Assembly: GCF_047238185.1 (NCBI RefSeq)
Contig: NZ_JBDFMI010000006.1
Coordinates: forward strand, 1-64,000
Direction: 5' to 3'
DNA: 64,000 bases
DNA from: Bacillus_AD sp047238185
GTDB lineage: Bacteria > Bacillota > Bacilli > Bacillales > DSM-1321
The notes beneath the pieces are model-generated. The model was given only the letters and a program-made list of their open reading frames with translations. It was not told the origin of the DNA and did no database searches. Position 1 is the stretch's first letter. Each line of letters begins with the position of its first letter. Shown here piece after piece: positions 23,064 to 32,420 of the stretch. Made by a program: the position numbers and the translations under genes.

Positions 23064-24050
23064 TTACGAACCGAATGCAGACTTGGTTTCGTCCATTAAC
23101 ATCCGATACAGGATATTAGCTACCTTTTTTGTATCATGGCGTATATATTCATCTTCAAATGTCATAATTTGTTCCTGGACCACCTCTAGTCCCAACTCCA
23201 GTAATCTTGCTACATCAAAGTGGACTGGCTGTGCCAGCTCTTCTTTATAGCGAAGCTTCATTTGGGGAGGCACCTCTTCATTGTTAACCAAAATCGTGTC
23301 AATAAAAGCGCAGTCCAAATGTTCATAAATGGCCTTGACATGATCGCTTGCCGAAAAATTGGATGTTTCTCCTGCCTGGGTCATCAGATTACAGATGTAC
23401 ACTTTTTTTGCCTTGGCATTGCATACTTCCAAACCAAGCTTCGGAACAAGCAAATTAGGCAAAATGCTCGTATATAAGCTTCCCGGCCCCATTACAATCA
23501 TATCGGCCTGCCTAATGCTGGATATAGTCTCAGATAACGGTTTAACGTCCGGCGGCGTCAGGAATACCTTTTTAATCCGTTTGCCCGCTTTCGGGATGTT
23601 TGACTCACCGGAAATAATGGTTCCATCCTCCATCTCTGCATTTAAAACAACGTTTTGATTGGCAGCTGGAAGAATTTTTCCCCTCACATTCAGGAATTTG
23701 CTCATTTCACGTATTGCATGGACAAAATCGCCTGTAATGGATGTCATAGCCGCGATGATTAGATTGCCCAACGAATGGCCCGACAGCTCATTTTGCTGGC
23801 CAAACCGATGCTGGAACATTTCTTCCACTAAAGGTTCCACATCGGACATTGCTGCCAAAACATTGCGGATATCTCCGGGCGGCAATATGTGCAGTTCATC
23901 ACGAAGCCTTCCCGAGCTTCCGCCATCATCGGCTACAGTCACAATAGCCGTGATATCAACAGGATATTGTTTAAGGCCCCGAAGCAGAACAGGAAGGCCC
24001 GTACCGCCCCCGATCACGACAATCTTTGGTTGTTCGGAATGGCCTATCAT
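23064..24050 (-). CDS. yvcK: YvcK/GlmR, gluconeogenesis and cell-wall precursor factor
   Basis: A 328-residue CofD-like protein with the N-terminal Rossmann loop VVIGGGTGLPVLLRGLKQY, the conserved TVADDGGSSGRLRDEL and SLGNLIIAAM. In B. subtilis YvcK binds UDP-GlcNAc and stimulates GlmS, and is needed on gluconeogenic carbon sources. Its ATG overlaps the stop of rapZ as ATGA, so the two are translationally coupled. Confidence 0.95.
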   Translation of the reverse strand: MIGHSEQPKIVVIGGGTGLPVLLRGLKQYPVDITAIVTVADDGGSSGRLRDELHILPPGDIRNVLAAMSDVEPLVEEMFQHRFGQQNELSGHSLGNLIIAAMTSITGDFVHAIREMSKFLNVRGKILPAANQNVVLNAEMEDGTIISGESNIPKAGKRIKKVFLTPPDVKPLSETISSIRQADMIVMGPGSLYTSILPNLLVPKLGLEVCNAKAKKVYICNLMTQAGETSNFSASDHVKAIYEHLDCAFIDTILVNNEEVPPQMKLRYKEELAQPVHFDVARLLELGLEVVQEQIMTFEDEYIRHDTKKVANILYRMLMDETKSAFGS

Positions 24051-24943
24051 GATTGTTTGCCTTTTTTCTTATCCATGTCGCGATGCGTCACGACCGTATG
24101 ATAATCATTTTTAAAGTGGTTGCCCAAATACTCGGCCAGTGCAACAGAACGGTGCTGTCCGCCTGTGCAGCCGATCGCAATGACTAATTGGGCTTTGCCT
24201 TCTCGTTTATAGTATGGAAGCATGAAGGCGAGAAGGTCTGTTACTTTTTCCAGGAATTGCGATGTTTCATTCCACTTAAGGACATAATTAGAAACGTCTT
24301 CATCAAGGCCTGTTTTTGGACGCATTTCTTCTATATAGTACGGATTTGGCAGAAAGCGCACATCAAAGACCGTATCCGCATCGATCGGCAATCCATGTTT
24401 AAAGCCGAATGACATTATATTGACTGAAAACTCAGGACGGTTATTGGTTGAGAATTCCTTCAGTATTTTCTCTCTTAACTCACGCGGTTTCATTTGGGAG
24501 GTATTATATATATTTTGTGCGCGCCCCTTGAGCTCCTGCAAGAAGGTGCGTTCAAGGTCTATCCCTTCTAACGGCAGCCCTGCATGTGCAAGAGGATGCG
24601 TTCTGCGCGTTTCCTTATAGCGTCTTACAAGAGCTGAATCGTCCGCTTCAAGGAACAGAATCTGCGGCTTCATCCAGCTCGTATTGTTCATTTCATCCAG
24701 CGCCTTCGTTAAATCATCAAAGAATTCACGCCCTCGCAAATCCATCACCAAGGCAACCTTATTCATTTTGTTTCCGGATTCCTTCATCAGCTCCATAAAT
24801 TTAGGAAGCAGTGTCGGCGGCAAATTATCAACACAGAAGTAGCCTAAATCCTCAAAGCTTTGGACAGCCACCGTTTTGCCGGCTCCCGACATTCCTGTAA
24901 TGATAACTAAATTTGCATCCTTGTTCAGTTGTTCATTGCTCAA
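24047..24943 (-). CDS. rapZ: RNase adapter protein RapZ / nucleotide-binding YvcJ
   Basis: A 298-residue P-loop protein: Walker A VIITGMSGAGKTVAVQ near the start, LRGREFFDDL, then the C-terminal VIAIGCTGGQHRSVALAE. In Bacillus YvcJ hydrolyses nucleotides and affects competence. The TTG at 24943, nine bases after GGGGG, is preferred because it gives the normal length; the ATG at 24973 has no ribosome site. Confidence 0.93.
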   Translation of the reverse strand: MSNEQLNKDANLVIITGMSGAGKTVAVQSFEDLGYFCVDNLPPTLLPKFMELMKESGNKMNKVALVMDLRGREFFDDLTKALDEMNNTSWMKPQILFLEADDSALVRRYKETRRTHPLAHAGLPLEGIDLERTFLQELKGRAQNIYNTSQMKPRELREKILKEFSTNNRPEFSVNIMSFGFKHGLPIDADTVFDVRFLPNPYYIEEMRPKTGLDEDVSNYVLKWNETSQFLEKVTDLLAFMLPYYKREGKAQLVIAIGCTGGQHRSVALAEYLGNHFKNDYHTVVTHRDMDKKKGKQS

Positions 24944-24996
24944 TTCGTATAGCCCCCATTTCAATACGTTCATAAAATCAGATTACTTTCAGGCAA

Positions 24997-25455
24997 TCAG
25001 TTTGGATCAAGACGGTAGGACAGCAATTTAAAATCAGGCGTATAGGTGAATGTACCATATATTAGCCCTTTTCCGTGAATCATATAATCGAGTATATGAT
25101 AATCCCCTTCTGCCATCGGAAGATCTTTAATTGAGTCAGCGTCTTTCCAGGCAAGCTTCCCTTCATCGCTCTCATCAAGCGGCTGCCCATCAAATTGATC
25201 TGCCATAAAGGTAAACATCATCCATTCAGATTGAACTTGATCATTTTCTTTCATAATAAATGTAAAAATCCCTTTTAAAGTTGGATTTTTGATATATATA
25301 CCTGTTTCTTCTCTAAATTCGCGGATGCAGGAGTCTTTGACTGATTCACCGGGTTCCATTTTCCCGCCCGGCGCCACCCACCAGCCACGTCTCGGCTTTT
25401 GCAGGAGGAGTACCTGGCCATCCTTGTTCAATAAGCAGTTGGTCACTCGTTGCAT
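24997..25455 (-). CDS. yvcI: Nudix hydrolase (YvcI, MutT-like)
   Basis: A 152-residue protein with a complete Nudix box (GGKMEPGESVKDSCIREFRE followed by ETG). RGWWVAPGGK before it is typical of 8-oxo-dGTP or nucleoside-triphosphate hydrolases. It is first in the operon with rapZ, yvcK, whiA and crh. GAGGTGAAATAGA precedes the ATG. Confidence 0.9.
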   Translation of the reverse strand: MQRVTNCLLNKDGQVLLLQKPRRGWWVAPGGKMEPGESVKDSCIREFREETGIYIKNPTLKGIFTFIMKENDQVQSEWMMFTFMADQFDGQPLDESDEGKLAWKDADSIKDLPMAEGDYHILDYMIHGKGLIYGTFTYTPDFKLLSYRLDPN

Positions 25456-25898
25456 TCTATTTCACCTCGCAGTGTATACACAGCGGCATTCGATTTCATG
25501 ACAGCATGCTTCTTTGCATGTGCCGGCAAAAGAAAGAGCCGGCATCCTCCAACCGCTGGGAAAACTCGCCAGTGGCGGATTTCATTCTCTTTCGTTCTTT
25601 ATATAATATGTTACTTTTCACTTCAGTAATCGCATTCAATCCATTATACTATTTCTCCATCTATTTCGGAAGGTTGGCAGATGGAAGATGCAATTGGAAG
25701 GTTACTTGAAAAAGCCGGGATAAAAAGGATGAAAAGAATCCCCTCATCCCATTGCACAAAAAAAGACACAGGATAAACCTGTGCCCATGTACCATTTATT
25801 CTAAAAGGGGGTCAATTCTTACTAATCATACCCCATTGATGTTTCACGATTGTTACAGCAGAATTAAATGGGAATTACACATATTTCCTATGGATGGA
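25456..25898. other. Intergenic region between yvcI and trxB
   Basis: Holds the trxB terminator (25758-25784), a short TGCCGGC/GCCGGCA inverted repeat (about 25520-25543) and presumably the yvcI promoter. No convincing small gene is seen. Confidence 0.5.
25758..25784 (-). terminator. Terminator of trxB
   Basis: On the - strand GCACAGG and CCTGTGT form a stem around a short loop, followed by CTTTTTTT. Confidence 0.8.
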
Positions 25899-26846
25899 TT
25901 ATGCTTTTTGTAAAGTCTCTATTAATTCTTCTACATAATGCTGGGCATTTTGGGCGGCAATGCTTCCATCACCTGTTGCTGTAACGATTTGGCGAAGTGT
26001 TTTTTCACGGATATCGCCAGCTGCGAATACGCCAGCCACACTCGTTTCCATTCCTTCATTCGTTACAATGTAGCCATTATCGTTCGTGATGCCAAGGGAT
26101 TGGAAAGGACCCGTCAATGGCTGCATACCGATATAGATGAACACGCCGTCCGTCTTCAATTCCTGTTCTTCTCCAGTTACCGTTGAAACAAGAGTGACAC
26201 TTCCGACTTTGCCATCTTTTTCGTTGATTTCTTTAATTGTATGGTTCCAGATGAAATCCACTTTTTCATTAGCGAATGCCCGGTCTTGAAGAATTTTTTG
26301 GGCTCTAAGTGCATCTCTTCTATGGACGATTGTCACTTTAGAAGCAAAACGTGTTAAGTATACGCCTTCCTCAACAGCTGAATCGCCGCCTCCGATGACC
26401 ACCAATTCCTTATTCTTAAAGAATGCCCCATCGCAAACTGCACAATAGGAAACGCCGCGGCCGCCAAGTTCTTTTTCACCTGGCACCCCGATTTTTTTGT
26501 ATTGCGCACCGGCAGTTATAATGACAGCTCTCGCTTTATATTGCTTGCTGCCGCAATCAATTTCTTTATATTCCTTATGGTCAGTGATGTCTTTTACATC
26601 CCCATATGCATATTCAGCGCCAAATTTCTTGGCATGGTCAAACATTTTAGTTGAAAGCTCTGGTCCAAGGATACTTTCATAGCCCGGGTAGTTCTCAACT
26701 TCTTCCGTGTTGGCCATTTGGCCGCCCGGCACTCCTCTTTCTATCATTAAAGTCGAAAGATTGGCACGCGATGTATAAACTGCTGCTGTCATGCCGGCAG
26801 GACCTGCTCCGATAATGGCAACATCATAGATTTTTTCTTCAGACAT
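25899..26846 (-). CDS. trxB: Thioredoxin reductase
   Basis: A 315-residue low-molecular-weight FAD enzyme that passes electrons from NADPH to thioredoxin. FAD loop VAIIGAGPAGMTAAVYT, redox pair in YCAVCDGAFF, NADPH loop VVIGGGDSAVEEGVYL and C-terminal GVFAAGDIR are all intact. The start at 26846 follows GAGGAGTGA; a longer in-frame start at 26879 has no ribosome site. Confidence 0.97.
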   Translation of the reverse strand: MSEEKIYDVAIIGAGPAGMTAAVYTSRANLSTLMIERGVPGGQMANTEEVENYPGYESILGPELSTKMFDHAKKFGAEYAYGDVKDITDHKEYKEIDCGSKQYKARAVIITAGAQYKKIGVPGEKELGGRGVSYCAVCDGAFFKNKELVVIGGGDSAVEEGVYLTRFASKVTIVHRRDALRAQKILQDRAFANEKVDFIWNHTIKEINEKDGKVGSVTLVSTVTGEEQELKTDGVFIYIGMQPLTGPFQSLGITNDNGYIVTNEGMETSVAGVFAAGDIREKTLRQIVTATGDGSIAAQNAQHYVEELIETLQKA

Positions 26847-26963
26847 GCTTGTCACTCCTCTATTGTGTACTTCATTCATAGTATTTCTTTACTATACGAT
26901 TTATCAATAGTATTTCCTACCTTTTATCGTATATAACAGAGGATTTCCAGTCCATTTATCTGC

Positions 26964-28457
26964 TCAATGAAGGATATTGTTCACATTCTTTACATATTTC
27001 TGCAAGGTGGACGATGAAATCTCATATTTTTCCGCAATTGACTTCTTTGAAACAGGTTCATTTCGGATATCATTCCACACGTAGTCCACAGCTGCAGCCC
27101 ATGCGGTCGGATTGATCAATTTGACGTTTTGTTCAACCGCGGCAACATAAACAGAAAACCATAAAACATACAGGCTTATTTCATCTGAAGAAATCGGCTG
27201 ATAATGTTTATAAAGCTCCTCGGCCGTTCCATCCAAAAAGGCGCTTTCTGATTGTGCAACCGTCTTTGTGACAATGGCCTGCAAATAATCGTTCTCAAGT
27301 TGGCAAAACCCATTTCCTTCAATATCGCTATGATTCTCTAAATTGTCTTTCTGCATGCATTGCTTGTATAGGAATAGACCCAATAATCGTTCTTCCATAT
27401 ACTCACTTTGGATTTTTTTCAAAATCCATGCCAATTGATGCTCATAGCCTTCTATATTGGAGACGATTTCTCCCCATGGCTCCAACCCTTCCTTCGATGG
27501 GTTGAACTCGATCACTTTCTTCCATGCTTTACGGGCGGAGTATTCATTGCCTAATTGATACGAACAGACCGCCACCCAATAATAGAATGTTTCATCGCCA
27601 TCAAATCCAATTTTCTGCAACTGCTTCAGCCACATATAAGCGGAATCATACCGTCCGATCAAAGCGAATGTTGCTCCCAGCTTATACTGCTGCTCAGGCA
27701 GGATCGGCCGTATTTTCAGAAGTGATTGGACTAGCTCTTCCACATGGTCATATTGTTTTTCATAATGGTGGAAGACAGCCAGATTGCATAGCGCATGCAG
27801 ATTTCCATTATTCTTTTCAAGGACATCGTATAATGTCGCAAATGCCTCGCTTGTTTTACCGAGATAAAATTGAGCCAAAGCTAAATTATTATACGCAAAC
27901 CAAAAATCGGGGTGATGGGCGATCGTTTCGTTCAACACTTCGATCGCTTTTTCAAATTCGCCAGCTTCCAGATACTCCCTTGCTTTTTCCTGTTCATTGA
28001 TCAATGTATCCTGTTCAAACAAGCTCTCTTCCGTCTCATTGTCCTCAAGGGTAATTAAATCAAGCAAATCCTCGGCGTCTTCGGCAAAATCGCCCTCATA
28101 ATCATTCCGAAGATATTCCTTGGCATATTTATAGGCTTCCTTGAACATGCCGAGATGGGCATAATTATTCGCAAGAAAGTAATAACACTCTGACATATAT
28201 GGGTCCAACTTGGAAACAATATTTTCTAAGATCACATTGGACGCATGGTAATCAGCCAGATCCGTACAGACAATCGCCAATTGGCATGCAATCATCGGTT
28301 CCAACGGTTCCAGCTCCAATGCTCTTTCCAAGTACTTTTTAGCTTTATATAAATCACGTTGATGATACGCTTTTAAACCTTTATTAAAATAGTATTCTCC
28401 GGTCGGGTTAAAAGACAAAACTTTCGCTTTTTGTCTTAGTTTAGAGTCTTTACTCAT
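26964..28457 (-). CDS. Tetratricopeptide repeat protein (YvcD-like)
   Basis: A 497-residue soluble protein with several TPR units, e.g. AYHQRDLYKAKKYLERALEL, EAGEFEKAIEVLNETIAHHP, DFWFAYNNLALAQFYLGKTS and YDSAYMWLKQLQKI. The last 70 residues resemble a recruited HTH (VSKKSIAEKYEISSSTLQKY). The same gene lies between trxB and the his operon in B. subtilis. The function is unknown; TPR arrays usually hold partner proteins. GGAGGATTTC precedes the ATG. Confidence 0.85.
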   Translation of the reverse strand: MSKDSKLRQKAKVLSFNPTGEYYFNKGLKAYHQRDLYKAKKYLERALELEPLEPMIACQLAIVCTDLADYHASNVILENIVSKLDPYMSECYYFLANNYAHLGMFKEAYKYAKEYLRNDYEGDFAEDAEDLLDLITLEDNETEESLFEQDTLINEQEKAREYLEAGEFEKAIEVLNETIAHHPDFWFAYNNLALAQFYLGKTSEAFATLYDVLEKNNGNLHALCNLAVFHHYEKQYDHVEELVQSLLKIRPILPEQQYKLGATFALIGRYDSAYMWLKQLQKIGFDGDETFYYWVAVCSYQLGNEYSARKAWKKVIEFNPSKEGLEPWGEIVSNIEGYEHQLAWILKKIQSEYMEERLLGLFLYKQCMQKDNLENHSDIEGNGFCQLENDYLQAIVTKTVAQSESAFLDGTAEELYKHYQPISSDEISLYVLWFSVYVAAVEQNVKLINPTAWAAAVDYVWNDIRNEPVSKKSIAEKYEISSSTLQKYVKNVNNILH

Positions 28458-28652
28458 GAAATCCTCCAGTAATAATTGATTAACCCTCGTATTATACCAT
28501 ATTTTTACGGTAATTTATAGATTAGCATACCGCCTACGAATAATTGGCATCCCTTCAGCCTGTTCTCCTATACATAAAGCGTCATAACTTTCCCATGATA
28601 AAATCCGTAATGTATGCATACCATTACATTTTGTATAGTCTTAGTTACTTTT

Positions 28653-28670
28653 TGTAAAGTCACTTTTACA
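28653..28670. promoter_or_regulatory. TGTAAA-N6-TTTACA palindrome upstream of an XRE gene
   Basis: Six-base arms spaced by six bases, 64 bases before the GTG start of the small XRE regulator. A possible autoregulatory operator, also close to the promoter region of the divergent TPR gene. Confidence 0.4.
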
Positions 28671-28733
28671 TTTTATGGGATATTCGTTATGATTAATAGA
28701 AGGAAAAAATTTACTGAGAGGGAGCTAAGGAGA

Positions 28734-28946
28734 GTGGTCACAAACAAAATTAAACACTTTCGCGTACTAAGAGATTTAACCCAGGAACAATTAGCATCGG
28801 CTGTACAGATCACACGCCAATCCTTAATTGCGATCGAAAAGAACAAATATAATCCTAGCCTTGAATTAGCTTTAAAATTCTGTTATTTTTTCGGATGCAA
28901 AGTGGAGGACTTATTCGAATTAATAAAGGATGAAGAAATGAATTGA
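28734..28946 (+). CDS. Small XRE-family regulator (YozG/YgzD-like), 70 aa
   Basis: A compact HTH protein: NKIKHFRVLRDLTQEQLASA, then VQITRQSLIAIEKNKYNPSL, ELALKFCYFFGCKVEDLFEL. This length and the end (FGCKVEDLF) are typical of a Firmicute family often paired with a membrane protein; no such partner is present here. The GTG at 28734 lies nine bases after GGGAG; the ATG at 28690 is possible but lacks a ribosome site. Confidence 0.8.
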   Translation: MVTNKIKHFRVLRDLTQEQLASAVQITRQSLIAIEKNKYNPSLELALKFCYFFGCKVEDLFELIKDEEMN

Positions 28947-28994
28947 CTCAAAAGGGACTCTCGATTTCGTTTTATATTATTGTGCGCACCAAAA

Positions 28995-29023
28995 GAACGG
29001 GGCTCCCTCCGGTTTCCCCGTTC
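28995..29023 (-). terminator. Terminator of the his operon
   Basis: GAACGGGG and CCCCGTTC pair perfectly; on the - strand TTTT follows. It separates the his operon from the convergent XRE gene. Confidence 0.75.
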
Positions 29024-29051
29024 CATATAAGCCTATAAAAACCACTTTCTA

Positions 29052-29684
29052 TCATTCTCTGTGTCTTTCCTTCAATACAGCAAGTACATCGCTCAGTGGC
29101 AGTTTTTGTTCTCTAAGCAACACAAGAAGATGATATAGCAGATCGGCGCTTTCCCATTTTAATTCTTCATGGTCGCGATTTTTGGCAGCAATGATGACTT
29201 CTGCCGACTCTTCTCCAACCTTCTTAAGAATTTTATCGACACCTTCTGTGAATAAGTAAGTTGTATACGATTTTTCTGGTCGCTGCTCATCTCTTTGGGC
29301 GATCAACTTTTCCAATTCATAAAGGAACGCCGCATCTTGGAATGCTTCCCCACTTTCACGCTTTCCTTCAAAGAAAACATCATTGAAACAAGATACGGCC
29401 CCCTTATGGCATGCCGGCCCTTTCGGTTCCACCTTGATGACAAGTGCATCCTGATCGCAATCATAGGCTATCGAGACAATTTTCTGCGTGTTGCCGCTTG
29501 TTTCCCCTTTATGCCAGAGCTTTTGTCTTGAACGGCTGTAGAACCAGGTTTCCCCGCTCTCCATCGACTTACCAAGCGATTCCTCGTTCATATAGGCAAG
29601 TGTCAGCACTTCCTTTGTATCGGCATCTTGGACAATAGCCGGTATCAACCCTGCTTCATCAAATTTCAATTGAATTTTATTCAC
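29052..29684 (-). CDS. hisI: Phosphoribosyl-AMP cyclohydrolase / phosphoribosyl-ATP pyrophosphatase
   Basis: A 210-residue fusion HisIE, catalysing steps 2 and 3 of histidine synthesis. The cyclohydrolase half has WFYSRSRQKLWHKGETSG and the zinc site SIAYDCDQDA with GPACHKG. The pyrophosphatase half has YLFTEGVDKILKKVGEESAE and WESADLLYHLLVLL. Last gene of the his operon; its start overlaps hisF by four bases. Confidence 0.97.
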   Translation of the reverse strand: MNKIQLKFDEAGLIPAIVQDADTKEVLTLAYMNEESLGKSMESGETWFYSRSRQKLWHKGETSGNTQKIVSIAYDCDQDALVIKVEPKGPACHKGAVSCFNDVFFEGKRESGEAFQDAAFLYELEKLIAQRDEQRPEKSYTTYLFTEGVDKILKKVGEESAEVIIAAKNRDHEELKWESADLLYHLLVLLREQKLPLSDVLAVLKERHRE

Positions 29685-30439
29685 CTAACATGCACTCCTT
29701 CCTGCTGCAAATATGATTTAACTTCTTTGACCGATGTTTCTTTATAATGAAAAATACTTGCCGCAAGAGCTGCATCCGCTTTTCCCTCAGCAAATACAGG
29801 TTTAAAATCCTTCACCGATCCCGCACCGCCGGACGCGATTACAGGAATAGGAACTGTAGAGGAAACAGCTGCTGTTAAAGCAAGGTCGAAGCCCGATTTT
29901 TCTCCGTCCCGATCCATGCTTGTCAATAAAATTTCTCCCGCACCAAGTTCAGCAGCTCTTTTCGCCCACTCCACCGCATCCAAATCAGTTTCTTCCCTTC
30001 CGCCGCGGGTATAAACCTTCCACCGTCTTTCGCCTGGTGAATAGGCTGCATCAATCGCAACGACGATGCATTGCGACCCTAAATAGCTGCTGCCTTCCTT
30101 TATAAGCTCTGGCCGTTTCACAGCTGCCGAATTCAATGAAATTTTATCGGCGCCTGCCCGCAAGATACGCTTCATATCGGAAAGTGTGTTGATGCCTCCG
30201 CCGACTGTAAATGGAATGGCCAATCGTGCAGCTACTTGACGTACAACTTGGATCATGGTCGAACGGCCTTCATGAGTGGCCGAAATATCAAGGAATACTA
30301 ATTCATCCGCTCCTTCTGCATCATAAAAAGCAGCCAGTTCTACAGGATCGCCGGCATCCCGCAACGATACAAACTGAACGCCTTTCACCACGCGGCCATC
30401 CTTCACATCAAGGCAAGGTATAATCCTCTTTGTAATCAT
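29681..30439 (-). CDS. hisF: Imidazole glycerol phosphate synthase, cyclase subunit
   Basis: A 252-residue (beta-alpha)8 barrel that forms the imidazole ring with ammonia from HisH. The catalytic Asp pair lies in IIPCLDVKDGRVVKG and VVAIDAAYSPG; phosphate loops are FTVGGGI and VIASGGAGS. It overlaps hisA and hisI by four bases each. Confidence 0.98.
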   Translation of the reverse strand: MITKRIIPCLDVKDGRVVKGVQFVSLRDAGDPVELAAFYDAEGADELVFLDISATHEGRSTMIQVVRQVAARLAIPFTVGGGINTLSDMKRILRAGADKISLNSAAVKRPELIKEGSSYLGSQCIVVAIDAAYSPGERRWKVYTRGGREETDLDAVEWAKRAAELGAGEILLTSMDRDGEKSGFDLALTAAVSSTVPIPVIASGGAGSVKDFKPVFAEGKADAALAASIFHYKETSVKEVKSYLQQEGVHVR

Positions 30440-31179
30440 TCTGCATCTCTCCTTACGGAATCCAACGCTTCCTTCACCGTAAAGCGGCCGCTGTAAATCG
30501 CCTTTCCGACAATGCTGCCTGCTACTCCAGCTTCCGTTAACCCGGCAAGCCTCTCTAAATCTTTAAGTGCGCTGATTCCTCCGGATGCGATGACGGATGC
30601 GCCAGTCTCTTCCGCAAGCTCCTTTGTAGCCGCTATATTAGGGCCTGCAAGTGTCCCATCTGTTGCAATATCTGTAAAGATAAACGTATCCGCCCCTTCA
30701 TCCGCAAGCTTCTTGCCCAACTCAACTGCAGAGACAGAGGAGGTCTTTAACCAGCCATGAGTGGCCGCTTGTCCATCTTTGGCATCAATCCCGATAACAA
30801 TCCTGCCTGGATAGCGCTTAAGCATCTCTTTGGCGAAGGAAGGATTGGATACGGCTACACTTCCGAGAATGACACGGGATACTCCATTTTCAAGATAAAA
30901 GGCTATATCAGCTTCTGTTCTGATCCCGCCGCCAACCTGCACGGATAAGGGAAGCTTTTGAGCCACTTCGATTACAAGTTTATGGTTAACCGCATTCCCT
31001 TTCTTTGCCCCATCCAAATCGACCATATGGATCCACTTGGCTCCTTGCTCGCTAAAACTGCTTGCCATATCCAGTGGAGAGCTGCTGTATACCGTTTCTT
31101 GCCCATAATCCCCCTTATAGAGCCTCACACAATTTCCGCCCCGCAAATCAATGGCTGGATAGACCGTAAACTCATTCAT
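30436..31179 (-). CDS. hisA: ProFAR isomerase
   Basis: A 247-residue (beta-alpha)8 barrel, homologous to HisF, that isomerises ProFAR to PRFAR. Catalytic Asp residues lie in VYPAIDLRGGNCVRL and in FIFTDIATDGT; the phosphate site is VQVGGGIR. Four-base overlaps with hisH and hisF. Confidence 0.98.
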   Translation of the reverse strand: MNEFTVYPAIDLRGGNCVRLYKGDYGQETVYSSSPLDMASSFSEQGAKWIHMVDLDGAKKGNAVNHKLVIEVAQKLPLSVQVGGGIRTEADIAFYLENGVSRVILGSVAVSNPSFAKEMLKRYPGRIVIGIDAKDGQAATHGWLKTSSVSAVELGKKLADEGADTFIFTDIATDGTLAGPNIAATKELAEETGASVIASGGISALKDLERLAGLTEAGVAGSIVGKAIYSGRFTVKEALDSVRRDAE

Positions 31180-31811
31180 ACATTCACCATCCCTTCTACA
31201 AGCTGGATATAGTTGCCCAACAATTGCATGCCAAGTCCGCTGCTCTTTTCCGGATGGAACTGCATGCCGTATATATTGCCGCTCCCGACAAGAGCCGGAA
31301 CACTTACTCCATATTCTGCCGCTGCAATCACCGTTTCATCGCTCGCCCCTGTAACGTAATAGGAATGAACGAAATAAGCGAACCCTTGCTCACATCCATC
31401 TAAAATAGGGGACGGATGCCTAAAGATGAGATTATTCCAGCCCATATGCGGCACCTTATAGGGCGATCCTTGTTGATCGATGCCTGAAAATCGTTGCACC
31501 TTCCCCTTTAGGATCGATAGGCCCTTGCTCCAGCCATTCTCTTCACTTTCCTCAAACAGAAGCTGCATGCCAAGGCAGATGCCTAAAAGCGGCCTGCCGC
31601 TCTCTGCGTATTGCTGCAGGAATACAGCTATCCCTGTATCCTCAAGCAAGTGCATCGCATCCTTGAAGGAACCGACCCCCGGAAGAATCAACCCGTCCGC
31701 TTTGTCTAGCTCCTCTGCGTCATCCGTTATCAAATAGTCTACTCCAAGCCGTTCAAGCGCCTTTGAGACAGAGAACAGATTGCCCATTCCATAATCAACG
31801 ATGGCGATCAT
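31176..31811 (-). CDS. hisH: Imidazole glycerol phosphate synthase, glutaminase subunit
   Basis: A 211-residue class I glutamine amidotransferase. The triad is Cys in LLGICLGMQLLFEES and His/Glu in GMQFHPEKSSG. It feeds ammonia to HisF. It starts directly behind hisB. Confidence 0.98.
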   Translation of the reverse strand: MIAIVDYGMGNLFSVSKALERLGVDYLITDDAEELDKADGLILPGVGSFKDAMHLLEDTGIAVFLQQYAESGRPLLGICLGMQLLFEESEENGWSKGLSILKGKVQRFSGIDQQGSPYKVPHMGWNNLIFRHPSPILDGCEQGFAYFVHSYYVTGASDETVIAAAEYGVSVPALVGSGNIYGMQFHPEKSSGLGMQLLGNYIQLVEGMVNV

Positions 31812-32399
31812 TTATAACATTCCTTTCGAGGACGGAACGCCTTTGATTCTTGGATCAATGGTTGTTGCCTCGTCGAGTGCACGGGCAAACGCCTTAAAGA
31901 TTGCTTCGATAATATGATGCGTATTTTGGCCGTAATGAACGATCACATGCAGATTCATCCTCGCTTCAAGGGCCAGCTTCCACAAAAATTCATGGACCAA
32001 TTCCGTATCGAAGGAGCCCACTCTTTGCGATGGCCATGAACCTCGGAATTCAAGGTGGGGCCGATTGCTTAAATCAATAACCACTTGAGCGAGAGCATCA
32101 TCCATCGGCACAAATGCATGGCCGTATCGCTTTATCCCTTTTTTATCGCCCAGCCCCTGAAGGATGGCCTGGCCAAGGCAGATGCCGATGTCTTCCGTTG
32201 TATGATGGTCATCAATTTCAATATCCCCGATTGCACGGATATCTAAATCGAACTGACCATGCTTGGCGAACAGCTCCAGCATATGGTTCATAAAGGGGAC
32301 GCCTGTTTTTAAATGGGAATGGCCTTCGCCATCGATTTTCACTTGAAGCTCGATATCTGTTTCATTTGTCTTCCGGCTAATTTTTCCTTCTCTTGCCAT
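31812..32399 (-). CDS. hisB: Imidazoleglycerol-phosphate dehydratase
   Basis: A 195-residue monofunctional dehydratase (no phosphatase domain). Metal-binding motifs are DIEIDDHHTTED and QNTHHIIEAIFK; substrate loops include PFMNHMLELFAKHGQ and SNRPHLEFRGSW. The start at 32399, eight bases after GGGG, is chosen from a run of two ATG codons. The missing phosphatase is supplied by the PHP-type gene at 59107. Confidence 0.97.
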   Translation of the reverse strand: MAREGKISRKTNETDIELQVKIDGEGHSHLKTGVPFMNHMLELFAKHGQFDLDIRAIGDIEIDDHHTTEDIGICLGQAILQGLGDKKGIKRYGHAFVPMDDALAQVVIDLSNRPHLEFRGSWPSQRVGSFDTELVHEFLWKLALEARMNLHVIVHYGQNTHHIIEAIFKAFARALDEATTIDPRIKGVPSSKGML

Positions 32400-32420
32400 C
32401 ATTCTTTCCCCTTTCATCAT

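Noticed and set aside
25506..25709. 67-residue + strand frame between yvcI and trxB
   Set aside because: No ribosome site and it overlaps the likely yvcI promoter; chance frame.
28653..28946. Toxin-antitoxin pair at the small XRE gene
   Set aside because: The XRE gene stands alone; no adjacent toxin-like frame is present.
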